The notes beneath the pieces are model-generated. The model ran no database searches. It saw nothing but the letters and a program-made list of their open reading frames with translations, and had not been told where the DNA came from. The translations under genes were made by a program, and so were the position numbers. Of a DNA stretch of 64,000 nt, positions 36,300-48,779 are shown piece after piece. Position 1 is the stretch's first letter; the number at the start of each line of letters is the position of its first letter. The stretch is from NCBI GenBank assembly GCA_019914995.1, contig CM034130.1:496001-560000 (forward strand), read 5' to 3'. This DNA is from Acanthochlamys bracteata. Taxonomy: Eukaryota; Streptophyta; Magnoliopsida; Pandanales; Velloziaceae.

Positions 36300-38921
36300 A
36301 AATTCATGGGCTATTTGGGCTGTAAAGCCCAGTCATTTCTACTGAAGTCACGTGATCACCACGGGCTTCACGCGTATAGAAAAATGCTGGCTACCGTAAA
36401 GGCGTAAAGCTTCCCTCACTCTTTCTCTTTCTCAGAAATATAAAAAAAAAATTTAAAAACAAAATGTAAAAGAAAATAATTAAAGTATTGACGTACAACC
36501 GGAAGCATTTTTCTTGTAGATCTAAAATAATTTGGTGAATAATGTTGAAGCAACAGTTTCATCATGCCCTAACTCTCCGACTCCGTTAATTCAACATTTC
36601 ATTTCACTCCATTCAAAATATTTTTTTATTTTTATTTTAAATAAATTTATATAATATTTATTATTTAAAAATTTAAAAAAATAAAAATTTTATATTATAA
36701 AAGAATTATATTCAACAGGGAGTCGTGTTTAAAAGCTGGATCAAATTCTTCAAACGAGAAGCTTGGTGGAGACGATGAGGTGCGAAGATGGAGAAAAGCA
36801 TTTTCCCATGTTGTATTCTATAAATATGTTCATCAATCTGGCATCTTGATTTGTGATGTTCTTCTTGTGCACTACAGCATGTTCCCATCTTTGTAAGAAA
36901 ACTTAACAGTTCCCATCAAAAGTTTTGCTTGATGATGATCTCTGATCTATCTTATAAGAACTACTATTCAACTCCATGCTGAAATCAGGTGAAAACTTTA
37001 CTGGATAATGTTGGTCTAGATCAAATAGTGGAGTTTAATGTTTGAACGATGACCCCGGCAGATAAAATGACTCCGTTGCTTTTGTGAATGATGATTCTTC
37101 TGAAGAGACTGTCAGAGAAGTAGAACTAGCTTTTAGAAATTCTGCTTTTGGCTTGCTCAAATTGAATAGGATTTTGATAATTCTCACCTGTACAGAGGTG
37201 CTATGTTTATGTAATCCATTGACATCAATGTATGCAATGCTGGTTTGCCGCTGTCTATCAATCTGAGGTATGTTTGTTGCAAACTTGCATTGTATGTTTT
37301 GTGACCGACTTGTTTGTAGTAGTCTAACAAATAACAACAATTTTTGAATGTTAATAATCTGTGGGAAACATTTATTTCATTTTTTCTTTTGGTTATATGA
37401 AAATATACAAAATGTAATTTCCAGCTTTGGTTTATTTCGTTGTTAAATATTCTAGTGAAATTTACCATTCTGAACTTTCGAATCGCTTTTGTGATAATGC
37501 TTATCTAGTTATGCGGACCTATATGTTCTTGTTTCTGGTATTGTGATGCACTACGAAAACATAAAAACTAATAATTGAACCTGTAGCTAGCCTAAGTCAA
37601 AAGAAAGAAAACTTCAATATTATTGTCCATGCTCAAAAACTCATGCAAGAGTTTAATTTATAACTAATGATTTCATAAGGAAGTCACTACGTCCCTAACT
37701 ACTAGAACTCTTTTAAGGTAGAGCTCTAGGCTAACAAGGAAAGCAACTCTTTCTATGCAAAGTTCAAAATTAAGATTGGATATCTTAAGTCCAGGTTAGG
37801 ACTCTAATGGTCTTAGGAAGATGCCAGGTTACCCCGGATTCCCAAGAGTGCCCGGGTCACCAAGCCTTGTGACCCGCTACATCCACAGGGCACCCAGGTG
37901 CCTATGACTTGCAACCTGGGCAGTTTGAGCATCTCCTGGGAGGGAGTCCTGTTCGATGCAGCCTCTCTCTCAGTGAATCCTTGCTGCTGATCTCATGTGA
38001 TGTATTATATTGACTGCTTTACTATCTGTCATCTTCTGCAGCATCTTGCAAGAGCTGGAGCAGAATTTCAACAGGAGCACAATCTCACAGGAGAGACATT
38101 GCTAAGACCAAATGCTTGAGTTGAATACCGTTGCTCACCTGCAACAGTAGCAATTGATATCCCTGCCAAAACCAGAAAAGGCTCTGCATTACAAAGGCCA
38201 CTCGAAAGGGCAGTGGAAAGTGACGTTTTCCTTGGAAACACCAAATAGGCACGAGAAAAACCTTCATTCATTACATACATTTAAGACAATTATAGGTACC
38301 CATCCAATCAATGCACTTATACGGCGATACTCTCACATAGTATTAAGCAAATATCTTACAACAAAGAATAATAGCCGCAAACATTCTAGTTCATTGAAAC
38401 TCTTTACATGTACACTTATGCGAAGTTCTTTCAATCATGGTGGAAATAGTACCAGGGCATCTGATGATCATGTTGCTGGAGACCTCCTTGAAGTAGGGAC
38501 TTGCACAAGTACTTGGTAGAACTTTAAACTTCGACAACTTAGAATCCAACCTTCTATGCTTGCCAGCTTTCTGAACTTAGCTGAGGTTTGTGCAAATACA
38601 CTTAAGAAGACATGAGTTGGTCTAAATACTGACTACCTCAAAAGCTCCATCATAGTCATCTGAGTTGCCAAAAAAGGAAATGATCACTTACAAAAGTTGG
38701 AATGGTTAAAATACACATACCACTTATTTCCACTTCATCCTCTAGAGAACGGAGCCAATATTGACTATCGAATTCGACCCTTCTACATCAGTTTTGAGTG
38801 CCAACCATGATCTTCAGCAGGACAGCTTATATTTGAGTACTGTGAAGTACAACCCGTGCGGGCTTACATAAGCTGGGCGAGAGTATTGCAGATGATATCC
38901 TTAGCTGTCAGGAATTTGCCA
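36300..38921. other. Intergenic spacer and DUF1644 gene 3' UTR
   Basis: The 3' UTR of the minus-strand DUF1644 gene probably covers the right part (up to 38921). The interval 37800-37980 is unusually GC-rich for this window and reads like a transposon or gene relic, but nothing was identified. GGGCTATTTGGGCTGTAAAGCCCA near 36308-36332 is a palindrome-like promoter motif cluster behind the RING ligase gene. No gene called. Confidence 0.45.
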
Positions 38922-40067
38922 TCACAAATGGTCATCGTTAATTCTGTTGGATCTTGTGATCCTTCTACGCCTTCTTGGTATCAGGAATTCTACATTTTCA
39001 ACATCATCATCATCTTCGTCATTATTACCACCATCATCAATATCATCATCATCATATGCAAGGCCCAATAAATTCTCACCCCATAAGTGGCGACCTCCAG
39101 GGGAGCCCCGGCGCCTCCTTCGACCTCTGGGTGAGCGTCTTGACTCATCAAGGGACCTGATTGGACTGGTGAACATGTGGAACAACAAAAATGTGCTCCA
39201 AAATGGCCCGCTGGCTTCACCTGAACCATTGCTACCACGATCATGCGGCAGATCAGTAGTTGTATCAAGGACATAATCTCCCAGCACCACTGCTCCAGGC
39301 ATAGCTGATCGAATGGCACTCAGAATGTCACCATACTCCTGCTGATGTTGTAGACGTCTCCAGGCACGCTGTCTCGAAGGGTCTGCATCTCCAGGTCTTG
39401 TTGTTGGATGAACTCTCCTGGCATGCCTTCGTAGCTCATGGTAATTGCCTGAGAAGGAGCATGATTCCCTCGAACAGTTCCTGGGTTTCAGGTCCCAATA
39501 GTGTCTTGCTTCTTTGACAATCATCCAGCTCATCACACTTCCTCGGCATAAAGGGCACTTCAAGCAGGTTGGCTTTGATGGAGTTTGCTCTGCAATAGGG
39601 GCATTGCTGCTGCTTTCCTCTTCATGATTTCCCTGTGAAGTGTCTGGTGGTTGATCGTTATTGTTCTCCTCCAGTGCTTCCAATAAGCTTGCAGCTATCT
39701 CCTCACTGTTTTCATCCAAATTGTAGTCTTCAAGCGTCTCTACTAGGTTCCTTCTCATAATTGGACCCCTTATGAATGACTCAAGGGTATCAGAAGTCCT
39801 CTGGCCACTTTGTTCATTAGTTCTATCACCAGAAGGTTGAACCTCTGAAGAATCTTCTTTCATTTTCTTAAAACGATCCAAGCAATTTGAATGTCTATAG
39901 CTTGTATCACATATATAAGATCTGCATCCTTTTTCATGAGAGCTGCAGATAAGCAGGACAGCGTTATGAGGATGCTCCATGCAAATTGGGCATGATACCT
40001 CATTCCACTCTTTGTGCCGAGAATGGGTTTCTGCATCATTTGACGCAGTTCCTTTGAGGTCTGTCAT
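38922..40067 (-). CDS. DUF1644 zinc-finger protein
   Basis: A single uninterrupted coding exon of 381 aa. Residues about 23-67 hold the N-terminal cysteine cluster (SCPICMEHPHNAVLL, CSSHEKGCRSYICDT, HSNCLDRF), a RING-like zinc site typical of the family. About residues 165-270 carry a second cluster with CPLCRG, ARHYWDLKPRNCSRESC and the C2H2-like HELRRHARRVHP, then the family block RLQHQQEYGDILSAIRSAMPGAVVLGDYV. The C-terminus is Arg/Gly-rich, then acidic (DDDDIDDGGNNDEDDDD). DUF1644 proteins include rice stress-repressive zinc-finger proteins linked to stress and ABA responses. A biochemical activity is not established, and ubiquitin-ligase activity is only suspected from the RING-like cluster. 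By context it may be the orthologue of At3g24740. Confidence 0.92.
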   Translation of the reverse strand: MTDLKGTASNDAETHSRHKEWNEVSCPICMEHPHNAVLLICSSHEKGCRSYICDTSYRHSNCLDRFKKMKEDSSEVQPSGDRTNEQSGQRTSDTLESFIRGPIMRRNLVETLEDYNLDENSEEIAASLLEALEENNNDQPPDTSQGNHEEESSSNAPIAEQTPSKPTCLKCPLCRGSVMSWMIVKEARHYWDLKPRNCSRESCSFSGNYHELRRHARRVHPTTRPGDADPSRQRAWRRLQHQQEYGDILSAIRSAMPGAVVLGDYVLDTTTDLPHDRGSNGSGEASGPFWSTFLLFHMFTSPIRSLDESRRSPRGRRRRRGSPGGRHLWGENLLGLAYDDDDIDDGGNNDEDDDDVENVEFLIPRRRRRITRSNRINDDHL

Positions 40068-41880
40068 CGTTATTGAACTGTATAACTTGACTAAACTTCC
40101 AAACTACAGGTATATTCTGCATCACACATGACAGTTATAAAATGAAAGCTTAATATGTAAAACGCACCCATACAGTGAAACAAGAAGTTCATATTTTGCA
40201 TGCAAAATCATTCTGAAAACATAAAACAAACTGAATTATGTCGAAACACAAAAGACCTACAACCATGATACACAGTGTTAAATGAAGAGATCCTAGTAAT
40301 GCAGTACTTAATATTCACATAGTCCATTCAGTTAATCTTTTCTTCAGACTTTCAGTTAAACTTTTCCCCAGAGCTGAGTTCTTAACACAACTCAATGTAA
40401 TTTGCATCCTCCACTCCAGGATACAGTAGAACACAAAGTCTCCATTCGCTAATATGTGAGTGCAAGACTATTACCTAATATTCTTCTCATATACACACCT
40501 TTTTGCCATTTAAGTTAGCATATGAATTCATTGAAAATTCACGCTTTTACTATCACAATGACCTCTCAACTTGAAAGAGTTGAAAAAAAATAAAATATTA
40601 AAAAAAGGAATAATTTTTTTATAAAAAAAGAGGAATACACTTCCTGAGAACCAATGTAAAAGAAACTAATAATATATTGCAAGGAGAATGAAAAAACACA
40701 AGCCAACTTAAGTTCCGGATAGCAGTGCCATCAGCAGAGGTAACATTTGCAGGAGCCATAAAAGATGATCTGCTATTTAAATATATCCTTTCAAATGCAT
40801 CAATAAGAATGAATTTTTAAATCCAAGGAGGCAAGGGCTTGTTTGTAGAGATTATATCTAGAAAAAATTGAAACTGCTATTGAAAGCGTCTTACAAGCAC
40901 TTAAACGATCGCCTTGAGATTCTAGCAACTTTCAGCTATCTCCAAGCAAAGAATGGCTGCTCTTGAGCTCCACCAATTATACCAGCCAAAAAACTTATTA
41001 GAATAAGCTACAAGCTATATGCTTCAGAATGATAAAACAAGGACTAGAGCATGCCCATAATTCTTATAACTACATGTGCAGCTAAATTCTGATGTTCTAA
41101 GATTTAGAATTCATCACATTATATGGCATCTAAACTGAACCGACTACATAAAGAAGTAGATACTATACGTCAAGCGATAAGAGGTAGAGAATCCAAATCC
41201 ATTCCTACAGAAAACAAAACCAACCTGATATCATTTTGCATTAGCTGAAGCAAAGTCTTACACTGAAATCCCATATCCAAAACAATAATTCATAAAATCA
41301 TGAGTTTAAGCTATGACATTAGGGGAAAACAAAATTGTACTGAATTTAAGGCAAGAAATAGATGCATCTATCAAGCAACCAACTTTCAACTCCCAAATCT
41401 TCATTTTCTGGAAGCGGATTACAACTTAATACATATTCTTTCTTTTTTTATTTAAAAAAGAAGCAATAAAAAAATTCAACTAATTAGAGCAGCTAAAATT
41501 CAGCTACCCAAATCCTCTAGATACAGAAAAATAACAAAGTCAAGCTTATAATCAACAATTAATAAAAATAAACAACAAAAAAGTGACAAAGATCTAGAGA
41601 ACACACACAGAAAGAAGGAATTTTAAACTAAAGATATCTAGCTGAGGTAAAAAAATCAATCCAAATAAAAATTTGAAAAAGAAAACACAAATTGAGTCTA
41701 CCTCTTTCCTTCTCTGAGTATTGTTTGATTTTCCAGATGAAGAGGAAAAAAATGAAAGAAGGAAGATTTGGGAAAGTTTTGAGGGAGAAATTGAAGAGAG
41801 AGAGAGAGAGAGAGAGAGATTGCAGAACGTAAAATAAATGGAGAGTTAATAATAACTCTGTTAGCTTGTTTGGGTAATTT
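40068..41880 (-). other. Spliced 5' leader of the DUF1644 gene
   Basis: An acceptor (GTGATGCAG/AATATACC) ends at 40117, and a donor (GAAAGAG/GTAGAC) lies at about 41700, implying a ~1.6-kb leader intron and a first exon at about 41700-41870. That exon contains an (AG)n microsatellite at 41795-41819, a CT-rich leader on the gene strand. No coding sequence was seen in the intron. Confidence 0.5.
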
Positions 41881-42536
41881 GGTCAACTCGTTGGGCTTTT
41901 GTTTTTACATACCGGCGGCGGCCCACCACCGCCATGACCCATTTGCTTTAACGCTCTGATAATCCAACGGTCTGATCTTCACTTGATGAAGATGCGTTTG
42001 ACTTAAGTTACCACAAAATTAATTTATATTTTAATATATTTTTTAAGTATTTAAAATATTTATTTAAAAATTTAGAAGATATAAAAAAATTTTACATAAT
42101 AAAATTATTTTATTATATATTTTTGTTATTTTTTAAAGTTAAAAACATAAAATTCATTTGAAAAAAGAAAACAAAAATATTTTTAATTTAAAAAATTTTA
42201 TTTTAAAAATAATTTTAAACACGCTCAGCTTGTTTTGTTAAATTACGGATCTTTATTGTGGCGCTTATAAATAAAATTTTTTTTATAATAGAATTTTTTC
42301 AAAAATAAATTTTATTTTTTAATTTTTAAAAAAATAAAAATATATAATAAAAAAATTTTATTACGATAAAATTTTTTTATATTTTTAAATATTTTTAATA
42401 TATTTTTAACATAATTATAAAATATATATTTAAAAATATGAAATAAAAAAAAAATATGAAGAATTCAATCCTACAAAAGAACTTTCCAAGAAGGACCAGC
42501 GTGTTTTGTTAAATTACGAACCCTTGTAATTGGAAA

Positions 42537-42562
42537 AGCCCATTAAAATCTCTGTAAGCCCA
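42537..42562 (+). promoter_or_regulatory. Two inverted site II-like motifs upstream of the Coa1-like gene
   Basis: AGCCCA at 42537-42542 and 42557-42562 are reverse complements of TGGGCT and lie about 120-145 bp before the start codon. The same class of element precedes NDUFA9, the other nuclear mitochondrial gene of the window. Confidence 0.45.
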
Positions 42563-42682
42563 ATACGGAGTCTACATTTCAATCTTCTTATATTTTCTGT
42601 CAGATCAAAAACATAACTGGCACGACGTCGCCGGCTACACTCCGCTGCCAGAAACCTCCGGTCTCTCTCTCTAGAACTTTTG

Positions 42683-44678
42683 ATGAATCACAACATGTTG
42701 ACGAGGAATCTGGCTTCAATTGCTCCACGGAGACTATTGCAACGGTAAAAGTGGTTCTGTTTTTCGATTCGATTACTAGATGTTTTTGTTGTTTTTGTTC
42801 TGATTGAATTCTTCTTCTTCGATTTTGTTTTTGCTGAAGCAGGCGTTTGTTGAGTTCTTCATCAGAGCAGCACAAGATCAGCGGTGGCGATCAGAAGAGT
42901 TGGTTCCGGAGAAAAGCAATACCTGTTGTTCTGCTTAGTCTCACCGGCGGCATCGCTTTAAGTGCTCTCAATGATCTCGCAATATTCCATGGCTGTACTA
43001 CGTACTCTCCCGATCTCTCTAGTTACTTTTGTGTTTTCCTTTCCCTTCTTTTTCTCATTTCTTGCCTTAGTTGTTTACCGTGTCTAGCATTCAGATAAGT
43101 GATCTTGATTATTTTTCTGAGTAGCTGCAAACTCTAGTTCAATGTCAAGTGCAAAGACTTTTAACATAAGTCTGAGAAGAAAATTGTAGTTCTCAGCATC
43201 GTAGTCCAGATCAAGGAATTTACTTGGGCACAAGACATTGCTGAAAATTCTCAGTAGTTTTCTTTCCGTTAATTAGTCCTGCACCACCAAAAAGTCCATT
43301 CTGTAGTTGAAAATCTAGTTGAAACTTGATAGGGAACTTGTTAGTAGGACAAGAGGAGCTTTAAGCGTGTTTTTATCCTACACAGTGTAATTTTGAAGAC
43401 TTGCATTAGACTGTCACTAAGCCCAAAAACACTAGCTTGCTAGTAATGCCTATATTATATAACATGCAACTATGATGAACACACATCGGAGGTCCAAGTG
43501 AAACATTGGTAAGGATAGGTAATTTGGATATGCTTCTTAATGTGCAAACGGTGTCTGCACCAATCAAGAAAGTCATTGTTTTTGGATCTTATGTAAATTG
43601 GAACGCATTCTGATTCATTGATATCTTCCGTGACTTTTCTGGTTATTATTACTTGTATGCTTTTTGAGTAGAATTTGCTCTCATAGCATAGTCATGTGTT
43701 TTATCAGGTTATTACAAGCTACTAGTTTCTCAATATATTGATGTTCCACTCATATCATCCTTTTTCTGTGTGCTTTAGGAAGGCCATAGAGAAGGCTAGC
43801 CAGAATCAGGAGATCATAGAGGCTCTTGGTGAGCCAATTGTGAGAGGACCATGGTATAATGCAACTCTTGCAGTAGGTCATAGGAGGCATTCTGTATCCT
43901 GCACATTTCCTGTATCTGGCCCGCAAGGATCAGGAATTTTTCAGTTTAAAGCTATTCGAACAGGAGGTTGGTGTGCTTAGTGTGTTGCAAATGTTGAAAC
44001 TTCAATGAGTAGCCCTTTGTGAATCTTCCTTGTTTTAAATTCATTTGACAATTTGTTTGGAAAACATTACTACATTCAAGCATGCTGATTGTTGACAGTT
44101 ACAAATTCTTAAGACGAGAGGCTACAAATTGCAAGATGATTGGTCTGTCCGACCAAACCAAATGTCCTTCGTTGATGGATACATTTCTTAAATTGTTATT
44201 AAAGGTGGTCCATCCAATTTGTATGTGAACTAAATGTCAATATATTATAGCCATCTTGTGAAGCAAAAACCATAAACATATTTGACAGGGCTATAGTAAG
44301 AACGGTTTCTGTATTTGTGATATAACAAAATTGAAGCAACATATGTGGTTTTTAAATGTTGATTTAAATGAGGGATGTTTTGTAGCACTCTAGGTTCCTT
44401 TTTACTCCATTCTTGGATATGCATTTCTATTTTGTTTTCTAAAATGTTTTATATTATTTGTAACTTTTTAAATTACTTCTGCAGAGGATAGTTGGTTTTC
44501 TTTCTTAAGACATCATGATTGGGATGTATTGATCCTGGACGCACTCCTGCACACACCTTCCAATGGTGCGGAGAACCAAACAATGAGAATCAGTGTCACT
44601 GATAACATGCCGACAGCAAACACCATGGTGGATTGTAAAGCTTGCAAGAGTCCGGAAGTTGGAAGTACAGGTCAATGA
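42683..44678 (+). CDS. Coa1-like cytochrome c oxidase assembly factor
   Basis: Four exons, 42683-42744, 42843-43001, 43779-43966, 44485-44678, give 200 aa with all phases closing. The N-terminus (MNHNMLTRNLASIAPRRLLQ) looks like a mitochondrial presequence. One membrane segment follows (about 43-60, IPVVLLSLTGGIALSAL), then the Coa1 domain: KAIEKASQNQEIIEALGEPI, the strand-rich WYNATLAVG...VSCTFPVSGPQGSGIFQFKAIR, and a C-terminal tail. In yeast Coa1 is an inner-membrane protein that holds newly made Cox1 during complex IV assembly. The plant protein is inferred to do the same. The C-terminal end is less sure, because ACAG/GTCAATGA near the stop could also be a splice donor. Confidence 0.85.
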
Positions 44679-46826
44679 ACTTTTTTCTTTCTATCCTTAA
44701 CCTCTGCCTAGGTTTCTGCTTTGCTCAAAATGGTGGTAAAAATAGCATAATGGCTGAAAGTGTGCCGCTCGGACCCTTTATATGTCATCTTGTATGATGA
44801 TATCTGGTAAGACTTGGAACCTTCAAAGAGTTCTTCATGTTTGGTTTGATGGGGACCCAATAATGGAGTGGAAGGTGTGTAATGTGATTTATATGGCTGT
44901 CTTTTTTGTGAACTGAGGAAATCTTGTTACAAGCTACTGTTGATCTTCATTAAATGCTAGCTTCAGAGACATTAATTTGCTGTTATGCCTAGGACTTCTT
45001 CTTTTGACATTAGTGGAACCATTGCTTAGTGATGAAGACCAATTCTTGTTCCGTTTGGAACAATTGGTACTGGTTGGCCAACTTCTTCTCTTGAACACCT
45101 GGAAACTAGCTAGTTCGCATATGACTATTAAGAACAAATGCCGTCAACTACTGCTCATGACTCTTTTAAGTTGATTACAAGTTTGCATTCACTCCTAGAG
45201 TGTACTTCATCGACCTCAGTTGCTGTTCTTCCTTGTTGGTGAGGAAATGGCTATTAGGATAAGTGATTCCAGGATGCATAGTTATCAAAGAATTTGGTTA
45301 GCATTGAGTTCAATGGGTGCTTTTCTGGCATGTAATGTGCCTTGGGGATTGTGAATATAGAGAAGCAACTCCAGTTGTGCCATTTCCCGTTGAACTGCAA
45401 TTTTTGAAACATATTGGCGCCTTTACGGAGGTAGACACCGTTATTGTATTCTGCCTATTACATCAAGGCCGTCAAGGCCTTGAGTCATGGTCGTTCAGAG
45501 ACGGGCGCAAAGTTGCCAAGCAACTGTAACATGGGGTCTGCTTTGACCGGTAAAGGTTTTAGTTTCTCCATCGGCAAACCGTTGTTTTTCTATTGCATCC
45601 CAAAACAGCGACTGCTAAGCGGTGCAATGGATTACTATTAGTTCTTTGTGCCGGCGAAGAAACTTGAACTACTGGTGTCAACGGTGGAGTTGATGTCTTG
45701 AGTATTTCAGTAGGCTTCGGATAGACTCTTGCATGCACGTAATAATACTGGTTTAGAATCGGTAGTTGTAGTAATAGAAAAAGGAGAAGAACAAATGAGA
45801 AGTGGCAGCTGCTCTGTTTCTGCTTCCGCTTTGGTTTTGGTTTGCTCTGTTCCCCCCCTCCCCCCCTCTAGAGCGCTACCGGTACTTAGGAAACGTTTTG
45901 GAAATACTTATAAAATATTTTTTTAATAAAAAATATTTAAAATTTTTGAAAATAAGATCGATTTTTTTATTTAAAAATGATACATATAAAAGTTTTACTA
46001 TATATAATTTCTGTATTTTAAAAAAAATTATAGGATACCAAAAAATTTTTTATTAAAAATGTGAAGTGTAAAATAATAAATACTTTAAAATTCCAGCCAA
46101 ATGTCTCCTTAAATGAGTAACTAAATTAAGAAGACATTTAATAGTGCTTATGAAATACAATTTTTTTAAAATAAAAAATATCTTAAATTTTTTCTAAAAA
46201 TAGACTCAATTTCTTTATTAAAAACTAATAAAAATTATATATATAAAAATTGTATAATATATAAGTCTCTCTATAGTCACTAGGTATCCAGTGAGGTATA
46301 GAAAAAGCTTTTGTTAGAGTCGCCCTCTCTCTCTCTCGCCTATAAAGCTTCATAGCTATTTTGAATATAACACTAATATTAAATATGGCACGTTCCAAAA
46401 AAAAAAAAAAAAACCCAATGACATTATGCATCTACAGAACTATCAGGCTAGCAAGTAGCGTTCCTTCTCAGATGAACACTTGTGGAGCTATTAGCCTATA
46501 TAACACACAACAAACCGTTCACCACCAGTTGTGGTAGAATTTAGCAAAGCACCCACTTTGTGAAAGGGGAACTGAGAGTTTGAAAACAATGCCAATCATC
46601 TTGAAAAAAACAATTCTAACAGATGTGTAGTAACATTCATAACGTCAAGAAATAACAGTAGAACAGAAACAACAAATAGAATGTGGATGAAATTATATAT
46701 ATATCTATATAATTTTTTAAAATTTTTAAAACATTTTTATTTAAAAATTTGTATCATAAGCAATTTAAAATGACGACAGTTATTTCATTTAGAAATGAAA
46801 GCAAGCCTTGTGCGTTGACAAGTTTA
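44679..46826. other. Coa1-like gene 3' region and AT-rich spacer
   Basis: Probable 3' UTR, then spacer. Several open frames (44977, 45317, 45444) carry no recognisable domain. From 45890 to 46260 the sequence is A/T-rich with homopolymers. There are short C-rich (45856-45869) and CT-repeat (46326-46338) stretches. No gene seen. Confidence 0.45.
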
Positions 46827-47087
46827 GGCGTGTTTACCAAGGGAGTGAGAAGTGAAATTTTGAATGAACTGGAGTTTTTAAAAAATAAATTTAAAAAATA
46901 AAATTAAAAATTAAAAATATTTAATAAAAAATAAAATTTTATATTAATTATATATTTATAGTAAGTGTTAAATTTGAATTTAAAAAAAAATTTATTGATA
47001 AAAAAATTTTATTTTAATTTTTGTATGTATGTATGTGAAATTTGAGTTTAAAGAAATTGGAATTTATGGGTGTTGGTAAACACGCCC
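46827..47087. mobile_element. MITE with near-perfect terminal inverted repeats
   Basis: The left end GGCGTGTTTACCAA is identical to the reverse complement of the right end (GGGCGTGTTTACCAA). The inside is AT-rich and noncoding, about 260 bp. TTTA stands on both sides, a candidate short target duplication. The GGGCGTGTTT end suggests a Harbinger/Tourist-like MITE but not the same family as the copies at 9.8 and 35.0 kb. Confidence 0.7.
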
Positions 47088-47593
47088 TTTATATACAACC
47101 CTTCTCAACTGTTGCGCTGACTGCAAAGATGCAAGCAAGCATAGCGAAGGTGGGACCCACTCTTAGACCGGATAATACTTTACGGCTGGGCTTAAAATAA
47201 AAGCCCATAAAGTAGATTCGCAGCGGAATCAGAATGATTTCAACTTTCAAGCAACGACACGCAAAAGAAAGAAGTAAAAGAAGACGTCTGGAAATGAAAC
47301 ATGAACTCAAATCAAAGCAGAAGTCAAATCAAAAATCAGGACAGGACATAAACAGCACGTCCCACTTTCCTTCCCTTTTCACGTTACCGCAATCATTCAA
47401 AACAAATATATCATACGGTTTAGCACCATCGGCGTTAGAAAGTTCCGGCGCACCTTTGACGGCACGACCGGACATTGCATTTCAGTGTTTAAATCTAATA
47501 TTTTGGTTTTTTTTTCCTTCATTTCTAAACCAGATATTACATAAAACTGCTCAAAAAAGGGCAGGAAACATTAACACAAAACTAAATATAATA

Positions 47594-47695
47594 TTATAAT
47601 GGAGTACCAATCTCACTACGGTCAGTGGTAGGACTGTAAAGAGCAGACCTGTTCTTGGGTCTATTTTCTTCAAGCTGCTTGACAACTTCATTCAT
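47594..47695 (-). pseudogene. TMKL1: Detached 3' end of the TMKL1 gene
   Basis: The minus strand reads MNEVVKQLEENRPKNRSA then LYSPTTDRSEIGTPL and a stop, the conserved C-terminus of TMKL1 (Arabidopsis ends ...VVKQLEENRPRNRSALYSPT...). It begins exactly where the Harbinger element ends and continues the frame interrupted at 55368. This piece is the missing tail of the gene at 55368-57343, separated by 7.7 kb of transposon. Confidence 0.88.
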
Positions 47696-48779
47696 GGCCC
47701 TGTTTGGCTGCGCTTTTTTCGGGCTTGTTATATGCGTTTGGCAACAAACGCTTTAAGCTGCTTACAGCAGCTTTTAAAAGCCAAAAATAAAAAGCACCGA
47801 TTCGGTGCTTTTCAAATAAAACCGCACGCGGCTTTTCGTTTCGGGTACATGAAATGATTATTTTACTCATATTAATTTTACAAAATTACAAATTAATATA
47901 TATTTTCTACCGCGTGCTCTAATTCCTAATTTTTTTATTCTTCCGCTGCCTCCGAGCTCCCGATCGCTTTGCTGCCTCCTCCTCCCGATCGTTTCTTCCG
48001 ATCTCTTCGTCTCCAACGCCGATCAATTTTTCGTCCAATCTCTCCGTCCCTATAGATCGTTTCCATTCCGATCTTCGTCTCTGTCGGATTTTTATTTCGA
48101 AGGCAACGGGATTGAACCGCGGTTGAGGTAAATTTTTTTTATTTAGATTTAATTATTTGGTTGCTTATTTATGCGTTGATTTTGTGTAGATTAGTTTTTT
48201 TTTGTTGATTTCGTTGGTGTGGATGGACGGCCGAAGAGATGCGATTTTTAAAATTTTTTTGACTGTGTTAGTGATTGTGATTTTTCGATATTTATGTGTT
48301 AGTGACTATAATTAGTGACTGTGATCGTTATTTATGTTTATTTTTCGTTGCGTTGATTTTTTTTGACAAAGTCTATTGATTTATTCATTCCATAAATTTT
48401 TTTTCTTCTTTGTTTGCGTCCGAATCGATCAAAATGTGAATAAATTATAGTTTTCTTTCTTCAATCGATTGCTTATAAGGATTTTCGAAAGATCGTCGGT
48501 GCAGTTGTCTCTGTACAGGTATTAAAAATTAATTCGGATCTTTGCAGAACTAAATATGTTAAAATTTTGACAGGAATGAAGAATAATTGATCATTTTAAA
48601 AATTTTATGGTTATTTTCTGTTGAAAAGAGTTGCTTGGTGAAGTTGTTTGTAAATTTTAGATTTACTTGTAGTTTTAAAACTGTGTGTGTATTGTTGTAT
48701 GTATATTTGAACTTATCGCTGTTTATTTTTTTACTCAGTTTTGACATTTTGGTTGCTGATAGAATTGTTTGGTGCTTGC

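Noticed and set aside
37800-37980. GC-rich stretch that might be part of a gene or transposon
   Set aside because: No frame gives a recognisable domain on either strand, and no terminal repeats were found. Left as unassigned.
38068-38280. Minus-strand peptide LAGISIATVAGEQRYSTQAF resembling the start of mitochondrial TIM14/Pam18
   Set aside because: About 20 residues with only partial similarity, no J domain nearby. It also overlaps the probable DUF1644 3' UTR. Too weak to call.
42220-42520. Near-identical ~25-bp direct copies (TTGTTTTGTTAAATTACG at about 42230 and TGTTTTGTTAAATTACG at about 42500)
   Set aside because: Could be the two sides of a small insertion, but inverted ends are absent and the interior is A/T noise, so no element type can be assigned.
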